A DNA stretch of 64,000 nt from NCBI GenBank assembly GCA_002855745.1, contig NDWX01000001.1:124001-188000 (forward strand). Direction: 5' to 3'. Position 1 is the first letter of the stretch. Every line of letters begins with the position of its first letter. Positions 16,412 through 26,034 of the stretch are shown here, piece by piece. This DNA comes from Thermofilum sp. NZ13. Lineage in GTDB: Archaea > Thermoproteota > Thermoprotei > Thermofilales > Thermofilaceae. The position numbers and the translations under genes are program-made. Below the pieces are notes generated by a model. It did not search any database. It had not been told where the DNA came from and saw only the letters and a program-made list of their open reading frames with translations.

Positions 16412-17500
16412 CTAGTTGTTTCCCAGCTCCTCCACCAGTAAGTCAACAATTCTCTTCAGCTCCAGCTTTCCGAGGATGTCCTCGACAAGGCTGTGGTAGG
16501 CGCCCCTTACGAGGGCCTCGACAGCCTCGTCATAGCTGAACCCCCTTGACCTAAGGTAGAAGATCTGGTCCTCGTCGAGAGGTGCTTGTGCCACCGAATG
16601 GCTGGCCTCCTCAGGCTCGTCGGACTCTATCTCGAGGACGGGGGAGGCGTATACCTTCGCTTTGCTCGTGAGCGGCACCAGCCTCGAGATGACCCGCAGC
16701 CTGCTACCTCTGGCACCGCGGCGAGACCTCGCGTACCCCTTGTGGGCGATGTACCCGTCCCCGGCGAAGCCGACGGCTCTGATATCGAGCTCTGCCTCAG
16801 GGGCGCGGGCCTCTGCGTCCGTTACCAGCGCGAGCTTCGAGCCCTTGTTGGAGGCGAGGAGAGCTCTCGTGCTTAGCCGGGAGTTCGCACCTGCGAGGTC
16901 TGCGTGCGCTTCTAGGTGGAGCATCCGCGAGCGCGCCGCGATTATGAGGTTTTCCATGGACGCGTTCTCCCCGAGGGATGCGTCCAGGAAGATGGCTGAG
17001 GGCGAGCCCCGTGAGTCGAAGACCACGTAGCTCGCCTTGAGGCTAGCCCCCGGCGCCACGTTGATGTTCAGGGTGAGGGTCACCAGCCCTCTAGAGGATT
17101 CTGGCGAGAGTAGCAGGACCCTGAGCCCCGAGTGGCCCCGAGCCTGGACCTCGAGGTGCGCGGACAGCGCACCCTCGTTCGGCTTCGGTACGAGGACGGT
17201 TACGCTGGCGTCTGTGAGGAGGAGCCTGTGGAGGGAGTTGAGGTTGTGCTCGTGGAAGCTCAGGATCCTTAGGGAGCTTGCCCTCGGGAAGGTGGGTCTC
17301 TCCGCGACGGGGGTGGGCTTCAGTATGGTCGTGGGCTCTGCGCCTAGAGCGTTCAGCAGGCTGTCGTCCCAGCTCAGCTCTAGCGGCGGGGAGGGGTTCT
17401 CGATGTACGGATCGAAAGCCTTCCAGTCAGTGTAGTAGCGCACCGTTGGGGAGTCGGCTACCGGCTGGTAGGGCACCTTGAGTACTTCCTCGAGCTTCAC
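16412..17500 (-). CDS. sufD: Fe-S cluster assembly protein SufD-like
   Basis: A 362-residue SufB/SufD family protein made largely of right-handed beta-helix turns, with the family C-terminal segment LDEDQIFYLRSRGFSYDEAVEALVRGA. SufD pairs with SufB to build the scaffold on which Fe-S clusters are assembled, with SufC supplying ATP-driven conformational change. It starts with GTG in a 4-base GTGA overlap with the sufB stop, so the operon order is sufC-sufB-sufD. It is shorter and more diverged than SufB, which is usual in archaea. Confidence 0.88.
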   Translation of the reverse strand: MKLEEVLKVPYQPVADSPTVRYYTDWKAFDPYIENPSPPLELSWDDSLLNALGAEPTTILKPTPVAERPTFPRASSLRILSFHEHNLNSLHRLLLTDASVTVLVPKPNEGALSAHLEVQARGHSGLRVLLLSPESSRGLVTLTLNINVAPGASLKASYVVFDSRGSPSAIFLDASLGENASMENLIIAARSRMLHLEAHADLAGANSRLSTRALLASNKGSKLALVTDAEARAPEAELDIRAVGFAGDGYIAHKGYARSRRGARGSRLRVISRLVPLTSKAKVYASPVLEIESDEPEEASHSVAQAPLDEDQIFYLRSRGFSYDEAVEALVRGAYHSLVEDILGKLELKRIVDLLVEELGNN

Positions 17501-18909
17501 CCGTAGCCACCCAGCTCCTCGAACTCCAGCTCAAGGACCCGCCGGAAGACCACCTGGTACTCGAAGGGTAGCCTCCCCAGTAGGTCCCCGACGTAGCCCA
17601 GGACCAGCATCCTCCTAGCCTCGCCCTCGCTCAAGCCCCTCGACTGGGCGTAGAACAGTGCGTCCTCGCTCAGCCTGCCCGTTGTCGCCTCGTGAACGAC
17701 GGTTACGCTCTCCTCCTCGACCTCGTTTTTAGGGTACGTGTATGCCTTCGACGACTCGTCGAGTATTAGGCTATCGCACTTCACGGAGGCCTTGGAGCCA
17801 GACGCCCCCCTCGCCACCCTCACGAGCCCCCTGTAGACGGCCACCCCGCCCTGCGCGCTTATGCTCTTGCTTACAACCTCACTGCTCGTGTTGGGCGCCA
17901 GGTGGAAGACCTTGGCTCCACTATCCTTCCAGGTCGGGCCCTTCGCGAGAGTGATGTTCGCTATGCTCGCCCTGGCCCCCTCGCCCTTGAGTATAGCAGA
18001 GGGGTAAACGTAGCTGACCTTGCTACCCAGGCTCCCCTCAGCCCACTCGATTGTGGCGTTTTCCTCGAGGATCGCCCTCTTGTTGTTGAAGTTGATCAGG
18101 TTCTTGCTCCAGTTCTGGACAGTGGTGAACTTAACGTGCGAGCCCCTGTGCGCGTATATCTCCACCATGCCGTCGTGGAAGCTGTACTTCTTGAAAAGGG
18201 GCGCCGCGCAACCCTCGATGAAGTGCACGAAGCTACCCTCGTCAGCGACTATCAGGGTGTGCTCGAACTGGCCCTCGAGCTCGCTGGCTACGAAGAAGAA
18301 GGCCTCGATGGGCGCCTCTATCCTGACCCGAGGGGGAACGTAGAGGAACACTCCCCCGCTCCACAGGGCCCCGTGCAGTGCGGCGAACTTGTGGTCGCTG
18401 GGCGGGAAAACGCGCATGAAGTACCTCTTTACGAGGTCAGGGTACTTCACGAGAGCCTCGCTCATGTCCATGAGGACCACACCGGACCGCTCGAGGTATT
18501 TTTTGAAAGCCAGGTACACGGTCTCGCTCTCGAACTGGGCGGCGAGGCCCGAGAGGACCTTCGCCTCGATCTCCGGCAAGCCCAGCCTCTCGTAGACACG
18601 TCTGATCTCCTCGGGCAACTCCTCCCAACTCCTCGCCCTCTCTACGTCAGGCTGGACGTAGTGGGCGAGCTCCTCCAAGTCCAGCTCCTCGACCCCCACG
18701 AGCCAGTTGGGCATAGGTAGCTTTTCGAAGAGCTCGAGGCTCCTGAGCCTGAGCCTCAGCATCCACTCCGGCTCCTTCTTCGACCTCGAGAGCTCCTCCA
18801 CCAGGCTTCTCGAGATCCTTCCCCTGAGCTCCAGCCGCGGCTTGTGCGTTATCGAGCTGACAGTGTAGTCCAGCTCAGGTAGCCCCTCGAGGACGGCCGG
18901 CCTGCTCAC
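17497..18909 (-). CDS. sufB: Fe-S cluster scaffold protein SufB
   Basis: A 470-residue SufB. Typical features are the N-terminal helical part with YVQPDVERARSWEELPEEI, the segment GALWSGGVFLYVPP, HTLIVADEGSFVHFIEGCAAP with a conserved Cys, and the C-terminal DALFYAQSRGLSEGEARRML. Together with SufC and SufD it assembles Fe-S clusters in the cytoplasm; the many FeS proteins nearby (for example the Mo-reductase operon) depend on such a system. GTG start in a 4-base overlap with sufC. Confidence 0.94.
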   Translation of the reverse strand: MSRPAVLEGLPELDYTVSSITHKPRLELRGRISRSLVEELSRSKKEPEWMLRLRLRSLELFEKLPMPNWLVGVEELDLEELAHYVQPDVERARSWEELPEEIRRVYERLGLPEIEAKVLSGLAAQFESETVYLAFKKYLERSGVVLMDMSEALVKYPDLVKRYFMRVFPPSDHKFAALHGALWSGGVFLYVPPRVRIEAPIEAFFFVASELEGQFEHTLIVADEGSFVHFIEGCAAPLFKKYSFHDGMVEIYAHRGSHVKFTTVQNWSKNLINFNNKRAILEENATIEWAEGSLGSKVSYVYPSAILKGEGARASIANITLAKGPTWKDSGAKVFHLAPNTSSEVVSKSISAQGGVAVYRGLVRVARGASGSKASVKCDSLILDESSKAYTYPKNEVEEESVTVVHEATTGRLSEDALFYAQSRGLSEGEARRMLVLGYVGDLLGRLPFEYQVVFRRVLELEFEELGGYG

Positions 18910-19622
18910 TCCGCGACCACCGGGAAGCCCTCAGCTTCCACCCTCCTCGCAAGCTCGAGTCCACCCTGCGCCACAATCCTCCCAGACACCATGATGAGCA
19001 CTTTGTCCGGCTTCACGTACTCGATCGTCGTGGGATTATGGCTGACGAGCAGGACTGCTTTACCGCTGGAGGCCAGCTGCCTAACCTTCTCAGCCAGCAT
19101 CCTCAAACCGTCTATGTCGAGGCCCGAGTCCGGCTCGTCCAGCATCACGACCTTGGGGTTGAAGACCAGCGCCTGCGCCAGCTCGAACCTCTTCCTCTCG
19201 CCCCCCGAGAAACCCACGTGCACGCTACGGTACGCGTACTCTCTCGGAAGACCCACCTCCTCCAGAGAGCTTTCCACCTTATCCTTCACGCTGACACCCA
19301 GCTTACCCGCAGCCTCTACGAGAAAATTGAACACCTTAACCCCCGGCAGCTCTGGGGGTGACTGGAAGGCGAGGAAGAGACCCCTCCTGGCCCTCTCCTC
19401 CGGCCTCAAAGCCAGCAGATCCTCCCCGTCAAGCAGAGCGCGGCCCTCCGTAACCGTGTACCTGGGGTGGCCCATGAGTGCGAGGAGTAGCGTGCTCTTC
19501 CCGCTGCCGTTGGGCCCCATGATCACTGTAACCACTCCCTTCGGCGCCGTGAAGCTGGCTCCGCGCACTATCCGCTTCCCCTCAACGGCAACCGTTAGGT
19601 TTTCAACAACGAGCCCTTCCAT
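18906..19622 (-). CDS. sufC: Fe-S assembly ATPase SufC
   Basis: ABC-type ATPase of 238 residues without membrane partners. Walker A is GPNGSGKST, the signature is FSGGERKRFELAQ, Walker B is VVMLDEPDSGLD and the switch His is in LLVSHNP. The distinctive SufC text FLAFQSPPELPGVKVFNFL is present. First gene of sufCBD; the ATG at 19,622 follows a TATA-like TTTATATCC about 30 bases upstream on the minus strand. Confidence 0.96.
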   Translation of the reverse strand: MEGLVVENLTVAVEGKRIVRGASFTAPKGVVTVIMGPNGSGKSTLLLALMGHPRYTVTEGRALLDGEDLLALRPEERARRGLFLAFQSPPELPGVKVFNFLVEAAGKLGVSVKDKVESSLEEVGLPREYAYRSVHVGFSGGERKRFELAQALVFNPKVVMLDEPDSGLDIDGLRMLAEKVRQLASSGKAVLLVSHNPTTIEYVKPDKVLIMVSGRIVAQGGLELARRVEAEGFPVVAE

Positions 19623-19669
19623 GCGTATCCCACCGTCATAAACACCTGACCGGATATAAAGGTTACCGG

Positions 19670-20881
19670 CTAGACGAGCACCCTGAACTCCTCGTTGACG
19701 AAGACCTTGTGGCTCTCGAGCTCCGCGAGCACACCTCTCCTAACCACACCGGGCAGAGCCTCAGGAGGGTATACCCCTGCGAGCCTCCTGCCCCTTAGGA
19801 CCCTCAGGACCGCTAGAGCGACGAGCGCCGTTGGGTAGGTGATGTAGGTAGCGCCGGGCATGAGCTCGTTAACCTTCCTCTGGCTAGGGAAGACGACGCT
19901 CCTGGATGAGACGGCCCTAGCCCCCCCGACCTCTCCCTCGACGACCACCTTCAGGGCGAAGAAAGCGTCCTCCAGGTCCCCCTCCTCGACTGCGCGGATA
20001 GCCTCAAGCGGCCCGCTGGGCTCTCTGAGAACCTGGTAAAGAATGCTCCTCAGGGGAACCAACCGCCCCCTGACCAGTATCTTCCTGTCCTCCAAGACGC
20101 CTAGGCGGTAGAGCGCCCTCAGCGTCTCGATGTCGCTCCCTCCGGCGTAGTAGGAGAAGTCCCTTATCCTAAGGAAAGCCGGGATAGTGTAGCTCTCGTC
20201 GTTCGAGACGGAGTAGCAGCGAATCGACCCGATGGGCTCCGGGAACTCGCAGAGCGCTGAATCCGCAAACGGCTCGGACATGAAGTACCTCCCGTTCCTG
20301 TACACCAGGACGGGTGTAGCCACGTTCAGCATCTCCTCCTTGGACCACGAGATTATGAAGGACGAGCCCCGCTGGTCCTCGAGAGACATGACCTTGACCG
20401 AGTGCGCCCTGTCGAAGTCCTCGTAGGCCTCCCTAGCCAGAATGTTCGAGAGCCCCGGAGAGGCCCCCGCGTTTATCACAGCCGTCACGCCCTCGGCCAA
20501 GAACCTTTTCGACAAGGAGAGCTGCTCAGCCCTCCTCCTCTTCCCCCCGTAGCACGCCAGGTCCACGTAGCCGACCCCAGCCCTCAGAGCGGCCTCCATA
20601 ACCAGGGGGTTCAGGAGAACTTCTCTCTCCCCCACCCTGACGAAGGTCGGGAGGGAGTTCACGACGAAGTCGAAGCCCTTAAGCTTAGCAGCAAGCTCGT
20701 CAACCCGGACAGCGTCCACCTCCTCAACGGGCACGCCACCACCCTCGTCGAGGCTCAGGAAGCTCCTAGCCTTCTCGACGTCCCTGTCGAGGCAGACTAC
20801 GCTCTCAGCCACCTTAGTCCTCAAAGCCAGCCTAGCCACCACCGATCCTACCGCACCGCATCCAAGCACAGCAAGCCTCAT
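19670..20881 (-). CDS. Saccharopine dehydrogenase-like oxidoreductase
   Basis: A 403-residue NAD(P)-binding protein of the saccharopine dehydrogenase family (LYS9-like). The N-terminal Rossmann motif is LAVLGCGAVGSVVARL. The middle part keeps ADLACYGG-like text (VGYVDLACYGGKRRRAEQL) and NAGASPGLSNILA, both typical of the family. Substrate is not determined; archaeal members act on lysine-related or carboxynorspermidine-like compounds. It stands alone, 47 bases from the suf operon. Confidence 0.82.
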   Translation of the reverse strand: MRLAVLGCGAVGSVVARLALRTKVAESVVCLDRDVEKARSFLSLDEGGGVPVEEVDAVRVDELAAKLKGFDFVVNSLPTFVRVGEREVLLNPLVMEAALRAGVGYVDLACYGGKRRRAEQLSLSKRFLAEGVTAVINAGASPGLSNILAREAYEDFDRAHSVKVMSLEDQRGSSFIISWSKEEMLNVATPVLVYRNGRYFMSEPFADSALCEFPEPIGSIRCYSVSNDESYTIPAFLRIRDFSYYAGGSDIETLRALYRLGVLEDRKILVRGRLVPLRSILYQVLREPSGPLEAIRAVEEGDLEDAFFALKVVVEGEVGGARAVSSRSVVFPSQRKVNELMPGATYITYPTALVALAVLRVLRGRRLAGVYPPEALPGVVRRGVLAELESHKVFVNEEFRVLV

Positions 20882-21015
20882 AGCCGCCTAAGAGACATTC
20901 ACGCTAGCCTTTTAACAATGTTTCCCCTCCCTCATTACTAGTAAGGTTCTATAGCATTGACATGCTGTGCCGAATACAAGGAAAAGCTTTAATAACGAAC
21001 ACTAGTAACTATCTC

Positions 21016-21222
21016 ATGTTTAGGAGTGTATACGACGTCTCATCTAACTCTCTTAAGATAGTAACCCTCGAGGGAAAAGAGCCCGTTAAGACGCTGAAAG
21101 CTGGAGAAGACATTCTCATTCGCGTAGATGAGCACGGGAACGTGCTGGAGATAGAGTTCAGAGACCCCAAGAAAATCATATCAACTCTTCTAAAGAGCTA
21201 CCTTGAAGCCCCTACAGTCTAA
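21016..21222 (+). CDS. Small DUF2283-like protein
   Basis: A 68-residue beta-rich protein (MFRSVYDVSSNSLKIVTLEG, then DILIRVDEHGNVLEIEF) resembling the DUF2283 family, whose function is unknown. The frame is open from 20,962, but TTTAATAA near 20,988 lies about 25 bases before the ATG at 21,016, which supports a leaderless transcript starting there. Confidence 0.6.
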   Translation: MFRSVYDVSSNSLKIVTLEGKEPVKTLKAGEDILIRVDEHGNVLEIEFRDPKKIISTLLKSYLEAPTV

Positions 21223-21311
21223 CCAGGAAGCTAGTACTTTATAGGCGTCGTTTTCTCCCCCTGCGAAAGAGATTAGAGTAAGGTCCTTTTCACAGTAAGC
21301 CGGGATTGTGC

Positions 21312-21959
21312 TTGAGGATCGTAGTCGTCGGTGGAGGCTACATCGGGTTTTTCCTCGCTAAGTACTTCGCCCGTAGAGGCGACAGGGTGGTCGTGGTCGA
21401 GAAAAGGAAGCCCCTGTGCGACAAGATAGCGAAGAAGATCGACGCGACTGTATTCTGCGGGGACGCGACGCGAGTGGAGGTATTAGAGGACGCTGAAGTC
21501 GATAAAGCAGACGTGCTGTTAGCCGTGACTGGCCGCGACAGCGTCAACATCCGAGTTGCAGAGCTGGCTAAGAAGAGGTTTGGAGTCCCACTGGTGGTGG
21601 TTCGCGTAGACGAGGCTGAGAACACGCGGAAAGCGATAGAGGCTGGGGCCGATAAGGTGGTGTGCATGGACGACTTCGCCGAGTACTTTGCCAGGGTTGT
21701 GACCGCTAAAGGTTACAGGTACCTCTCGAGCTTCAATGGTGAAGCCATCCTCGAGGTCGACGTCCCGCCGGACTCTCCAGTAATCGGGCAGGACGCGCGG
21801 GAGATTGAGAGCAGGGGCGTTCGCCTGCTCCTCGCGGTCCAGGACGGAAGACCCGTGATCCCATCAAGCGGATACGTGGTCAAAGCCGACGACAAGTTGA
21901 TAGTTTTCGGCAGGAAAGAGGATCTGGAGGAGTTTCTGGACTTCGCGTTCAGCGGGTGA
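21312..21959 (+). CDS. TrkA-like NAD-binding K+ transport regulator
   Basis: A 215-residue protein with an RCK/TrkA-N Rossmann domain (IVVVGGGYIGFFLAKYFARR, then the acidic VVVVEKRK and CGDATRVEVLEDA) and a TrkA-C domain from about residue 135 (LEVDVPPDSPVIGQD). Such proteins bind NAD(H) or ATP and gate potassium channels or transporters. The start is a TTG at 21,312 or 21,306. It overlaps the downstream MscS-type channel gene by 4 bases, so the two are co-translated and may act together in ion or turgor control. Confidence 0.88.
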   Translation: MRIVVVGGGYIGFFLAKYFARRGDRVVVVEKRKPLCDKIAKKIDATVFCGDATRVEVLEDAEVDKADVLLAVTGRDSVNIRVAELAKKRFGVPLVVVRVDEAENTRKAIEAGADKVVCMDDFAEYFARVVTAKGYRYLSSFNGEAILEVDVPPDSPVIGQDAREIESRGVRLLLAVQDGRPVIPSSGYVVKADDKLIVFGRKEDLEEFLDFAFSG

Positions 21960-22693
21960 TGCTGGTGGACGCTTTGCCTGAGAGTTTGATCTTGTTCCTG
22001 GCCTCGCTCGTAGGTACCGTTATCGCCGGAAAGCTGTTCTCATGGGCTGTGAGGAGAACGCTCGGTAGGGTGAACAAGGTTCTAGGGGATGCTCTAGCCA
22101 GGTTTGGGAGCTGGGGTATATACCTCACCGGCTTCCTCTTCTCGCTGGAGCACCTGAACCTGAGGCTCGAGGTTCTCCTGATCCTCTTTGGGGCCCTAGC
22201 GGCGATGCTCCTCCTCGGCCTCAAGGACGTTTTGCCCAACGTCGTCGCCCGACACATGCTCGAGATATACAGGCCCTTTAAAGTCGGGGACTGGATCGAG
22301 GTGGACGGGAACGTTGGGAGGGTCGTGGACATCGACGACCTCTACACGGTAATCCTGACGGTTTACCACGAGAGGGTTTACATACCGAACACAGCCCTGT
22401 TGAAGAAGCAGGTTGTGAACATAACGAGGAGCGAGGGGGTAGATGTGGTGACGTCCTTCGAGGTGCCCGTGACCGGTGACATCGGCAAGCTGATCTCCCG
22501 CCTCGAGAAAACACTCAAGAAAGAGCTTGAGGAGGAGGTGATGGAGGGAGAGCCCGAGGTCTGGCTTTCAGGGATCTCTGGCGGCAAGGCGCGGCTAACT
22601 GTCAGAACCCGCATTGGAAACCCTAATAGGGTTCCGGAGGTGAGGTCGAAGATCCTACTCTCTGTGGCAAAGGTTATCTCGGAGCCGGGCTAG
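21956..22693 (+). CDS. Small-conductance mechanosensitive channel (MscS family)
   Basis: A 245-residue membrane channel with about three transmembrane helices in the first 95 residues. The pore-lining and beta-domain part reads LLLGLKDVLPNVVARHMLEI followed by RPFKVGDWIEVDGNVGRV, typical of MscS. It relieves osmotic pressure by opening under membrane tension. Starts with GTG overlapping the TrkA-like stop; its 3' end overlaps the convergent APC permease gene by 20 bases. Confidence 0.92.
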   Translation: MMLVDALPESLILFLASLVGTVIAGKLFSWAVRRTLGRVNKVLGDALARFGSWGIYLTGFLFSLEHLNLRLEVLLILFGALAAMLLLGLKDVLPNVVARHMLEIYRPFKVGDWIEVDGNVGRVVDIDDLYTVILTVYHERVYIPNTALLKKQVVNITRSEGVDVVTSFEVPVTGDIGKLISRLEKTLKKELEEEVMEGEPEVWLSGISGGKARLTVRTRIGNPNRVPEVRSKILLSVAKVISEPG

Positions 22694-24044
22694 CCCTGCG
22701 CCTCCTCTGGTAAAGGTAGTAGAAGATCAGCCCCGCCGCGAGCCACGCGAAGCCCACGTTTCTCCCCTCCTCGTGGGACCACACGACCATTAACCACATC
22801 ACCGTCGTCGATAACGCTCCCAGAAGCGCCGATACTGGGAACTCCACCCTCCTGCCCCTCACCCTGACGGGGATGTTGCCCGGCACCTTGAAGGGCCTGT
22901 ACCTGTACGGATCCTTAAGCCTGAGCACAATCACCGACAGGTTGACTATGGTGTAGGATATCAGTGCGCCGAAGTTGTAGAGGTCGGCGGCGAGCCCGAG
23001 GTGGCCGGCCATCGCAAGAGCGAGCTGCACGACGGCGAATATGAGCACAGCGCGGTAGGGCGTGAGGAACCTAGGGTGAAGCTCGCTGAGCCACTCCGGC
23101 AGCATTCCCTCCTTCCCCATAGCGTAGGCCATCCTTGAAACCCCCACGATTCCTGTGTTCGTGGCGACGTAGCACACTGTCATCCCGATGAACGAGACCC
23201 ATAGGCTCAGCACCTCGCCGTAGGGGAGGTGCTCCGCGACCACAGCCGCTGGATCCTTGTAAGACGCCGCGAGCCTCTCCCACCCTACAACGCCGATTGC
23301 CAGGGTTGAGAAGGCGATCGCGAAGCCAATGACCACAGCGCTGACGAACTTTACGGCCAGGGGTATGGTTCTGCCTGCTCTTCTCGTCTCCTCGGCTGTC
23401 TGGGATATCACCTCTATCCCTAGGTAGGAGGCCATCGCGAGCGTCGAGGCGTATATGAAGTCGTGCAGTGTTGGGTTAACCCCGATCATCACCTGGTCGA
23501 AGAAGGGCTTGAAGCTGGTGAGGTAGCCGAGGCTCATTATCACCAGCAGGCCTGATATGTCGGCCAGGACTAGCGCAGAGCTGAACCTCGCCGACTCCCT
23601 GATTCCCAGAATGTTCAGCGCCACGAGGATGGCTACGAGGATGGAAGCCGTCATGCCGAAGTAGGGGTCGCGGTGAAGGAGCGGGAAGAGGTGCCCCAAG
23701 TACCCCGTTGTCGCGAGGGCGAAGATCGAGCCTGTCACAATGTAGTCGAGGAGGAGGCTCCAGCCGCTTATAAAAGCAGCCAGTCTCCCGAAGGCCCTTT
23801 CAGCGAACTTCATCCCTCCACCCGCCTCGGGGATCGCGGAGCTCAGCTCGGCGTAGCTTAAGGCGGTGAGAAGGTAGGAGATCGAAGCCACAGCGAACGC
23901 TAGGGGGGTTGCTGGACTAGCGTAGGACGCCACCAAGCCGAGGGTCATGTAGATGCCGGCTCCCACGTCGGCGTAGCCGAAGCTGAAGACGCCGAGAAGG
24001 CCAATCCTCCTTTTAAGCCTCTGCTCTCCCTCCGAACCAGGCAC
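22674..24044 (-). CDS. APC family amino acid permease
   Basis: A 456-residue polytopic membrane protein with about 12 hydrophobic helices. The start GVFSFGYADVGAGIYMTLG matches the TM1 G-x-G region of APC transporters. LSYAELSSAIPEAGGGMKFAERAFG is the conserved TM2-TM3 text, and FIYASTLAMASYLGIEVISQTAEETRRAGRTIP is the TM6 region. It should exchange or import amino acids or amines; the substrate cannot be told. Confidence 0.92.
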   Translation of the reverse strand: MPGSEGEQRLKRRIGLLGVFSFGYADVGAGIYMTLGLVASYASPATPLAFAVASISYLLTALSYAELSSAIPEAGGGMKFAERAFGRLAAFISGWSLLLDYIVTGSIFALATTGYLGHLFPLLHRDPYFGMTASILVAILVALNILGIRESARFSSALVLADISGLLVIMSLGYLTSFKPFFDQVMIGVNPTLHDFIYASTLAMASYLGIEVISQTAEETRRAGRTIPLAVKFVSAVVIGFAIAFSTLAIGVVGWERLAASYKDPAAVVAEHLPYGEVLSLWVSFIGMTVCYVATNTGIVGVSRMAYAMGKEGMLPEWLSELHPRFLTPYRAVLIFAVVQLALAMAGHLGLAADLYNFGALISYTIVNLSVIVLRLKDPYRYRPFKVPGNIPVRVRGRRVEFPVSALLGALSTTVMWLMVVWSHEEGRNVGFAWLAAGLIFYYLYQRRRRASPAPR

Positions 24045-24222
24045 AAAAGTGACAGTATCGTTAAGCTAAAAAACTTTAGACGATTTCGGAGAGGGAGACG
24101 GCGTGGAGGAGCGCGTGAGGAATCACGCGGAAAGCCTCTGCCATTTCGGAGCCTATGGCTGCTCCGAAGGCGGCCGCTAGCGTTTCAAGCTGCTGAACGG
24201 TCACAGGCCACGTGGCCTCGAA

Positions 24223-24894
24223 CTAGCTCCTGTGCTTCGAGAGAGCCTCCATCTTACGCGCGAAGGTTCTCGAGACGTCGTGGAAGTAATTCGGCCTAGA
24301 AGTGTAGTAGTAAACGACGGCGGCGACGAGGTGAGGTGGGAGGTCGCGAAGGACGAGGGGAAGGGGGGAGAACATGACGGCCTCTGAGACCAGCCAGCCG
24401 GTAATCCTGTGATCGGGGTGCGCCTCGTACATCAGCCAGGGATCGGGAGCCAGCACGACGTCGGGCTTCTCCTCGCGGATCGCTCTGATCACGCGGCTTC
24501 GGGCTTCAGGCGTGTAGGGAAGCTGGATGTCAGGGTAGTCGAGCCAGTGAATCCTCGTGACCCCGATGACTTTAGCGGCCTCCTCCTGCTCGCGCCGCCT
24601 GGTCTCAGCGAGCTTACGGGGCTCTAGAGAGAGGTCTGAGGCGCCCATCGAGCCGTCGGTCATCGTAAGGTAGACTACCTCGACGCCCTTGTCGGCCAGA
24701 TCCGCCAGCGTTCCCCCGGCGCCGAACTCGCAGTCGTCTGGGTGCGGCTGGGCTCAGAGCACCTTCCTTGCACCCTCAAAGGGCGCGCCGATCTCCGGGA
24801 AAGCTTCGAGCGCGAGCTCCCTGAGGGCCTGCACAAGGCCGAGCCTGGAGACGAGCTTCCTCACCCTTTGAGCGTTTTCAGCGGGGAACCCCAC
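24223..24894 (-). pseudogene. PIG-L (LmbE) family deacetylase with one in-frame TGA
   Basis: The zinc-dependent N-acetylglucosamine deacetylase-like fold is visible: QPHPDDCEFGAGGTLADLA with the AHPDD-type metal motif, MTDGSMGA, and DPWLMYEAHPDHR with the second metal His pair. One frame runs from the GTG at 24,894 to 24,223 except for a TGA at 24,754-24,756, exactly one codon before AQPHPDD. Without it the protein would be 223 residues, normal for the family. The remaining ORF starting at 24,663 lacks the metal motif and would be inactive. It may be a recent nonsense mutation (for example TGG to TGA) or a sequence error. Confidence 0.8.
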
Positions 24895-25234
24895 ACGCTA
24901 CTCCGCGCTTCGCGCACTAAAAGGTTTTTTGCGGTACCCCTCCTTCCTAGCACCTCAAGTGCTCCACGGATAAGGCTGTGTAGACAAGCGCGGTGATGGC
25001 CGCGTGGGGTCAGTGACAGCGCAAGCCCGTAAGCAGGCACTCCCAGCGCGGATGAGAGGAGGAAGTAGAAGATGTAAGTGTTCCTCCTCCCGTCTACCTT
25101 CACGAAAGTCATGCCCAGGCTACCGGTCGCGAAGCTACCCTGTAGCTCCCACGACTGCTGTAGCCACCTGGCCGGAGAACACTCCTGCCGCACCCGCACG
25201 CATACGAAAACGTCAGATCGAGTAATACTAACCC
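24895..25234. other. Gap between the PIG-L and methyltransferase genes
   Basis: No gene can be supported. A minus-strand frame at about 24,940-25,170 reads GSLGMTFVKVDGRRNTYIF and SALGVPAYGLALSLTP, which could be a piece of a lost protein, but I recognise no family. Confidence 0.3.
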
Positions 25235-26002
25235 CTAGAGGGCGCGCGCGACGACCACTACTTCGGGGCTGAGCTCCGTGAAGGGTTTGCAAGCGTAGTC
25301 CTCGAACATCGCCCTCACCTCGAAGCCCGCCTCCCGCAGGTAGTGCTTTATCTCGCGCGGCGAGAAGAGCCTTATGTTTATCCTGTGCGTGAAAACGTCG
25401 ATTTTGCTCTGGGGCAGGTCTATCACCGACCACGTGATCTCCAGGAGCGCTGCCTGGTTGTGGAGGTCGAGCCTCCAGGTTTCCTCCTTTATGGCGAGCA
25501 TCGACCCAGACCTGCGGAATCTCGCTGAGGGTGTCTCGTAGTAAAGCCTCTTCTCCTGCACGCCGACCAGGTTCCAGGTGTCGAAGACGAAGAGGCCGCC
25601 CGTGTTTAGGTGAGCCCTGATCGCCTTGAGCGCGCTCAGCAGGTCGTCATCGTCGACGAAGTAGCTCATGACGCCGTACATGGCTATCGCCGCGTCGAAG
25701 CGCCTGCCGGCGCTGAAGGACCTTATGTCCGCTTGCACGAACGAGGCGTTCTGCAAGCCCCTGCTCTTCTCGCGGGCCTTCTCCACCATCTCCCGGGAAA
25801 CGTCCACGCCTAAAACGCTGTACCCCCTCCTAGCCAGCTCAAAGCTGTGGATGCCCGTCCCGCAGCCCACGTCAAGCACGCTCCTCACCGGTATCGCCGA
25901 GTGCTCGCGGAACATCTTCTCCAGAAAGTCCGTCTCAGCCTTCACATCCCTGTGCGAGTAAAGCAGGTCGTAGTACAGTGCGTAGTAGTCTGTCTCACCC
26001 AC
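25235..26002 (-). CDS. Class I SAM-dependent methyltransferase
   Basis: A 255-residue protein with the Rossmann SAM-binding motifs SVLDVGCGTGIHSFELARRG (motif I), VLGVDVSREMVEKAREK (post I) and FVQADIRSF (motif II), followed by AAIAMYGVMSYF. This is the UbiE/Methyltransf_25 type. The acceptor is unknown. GTG start; TTTAATAACC about 25 bases upstream is a fitting TATA box. Confidence 0.88.
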   Translation of the reverse strand: MGETDYYALYYDLLYSHRDVKAETDFLEKMFREHSAIPVRSVLDVGCGTGIHSFELARRGYSVLGVDVSREMVEKAREKSRGLQNASFVQADIRSFSAGRRFDAAIAMYGVMSYFVDDDDLLSALKAIRAHLNTGGLFVFDTWNLVGVQEKRLYYETPSARFRRSGSMLAIKEETWRLDLHNQAALLEITWSVIDLPQSKIDVFTHRINIRLFSPREIKHYLREAGFEVRAMFEDYACKPFTELSPEVVVVARAL

Positions 26003-26034
26003 GCGGTGTTAAGAGAAAGGTTATTAAAAAATCT

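Noticed and set aside
24861-25433. 190-codon minus-strand ORF between the PIG-L and methyltransferase genes
   Set aside because: Half of it overlaps the methyltransferase gene in another frame; the rest has no recognisable domain.
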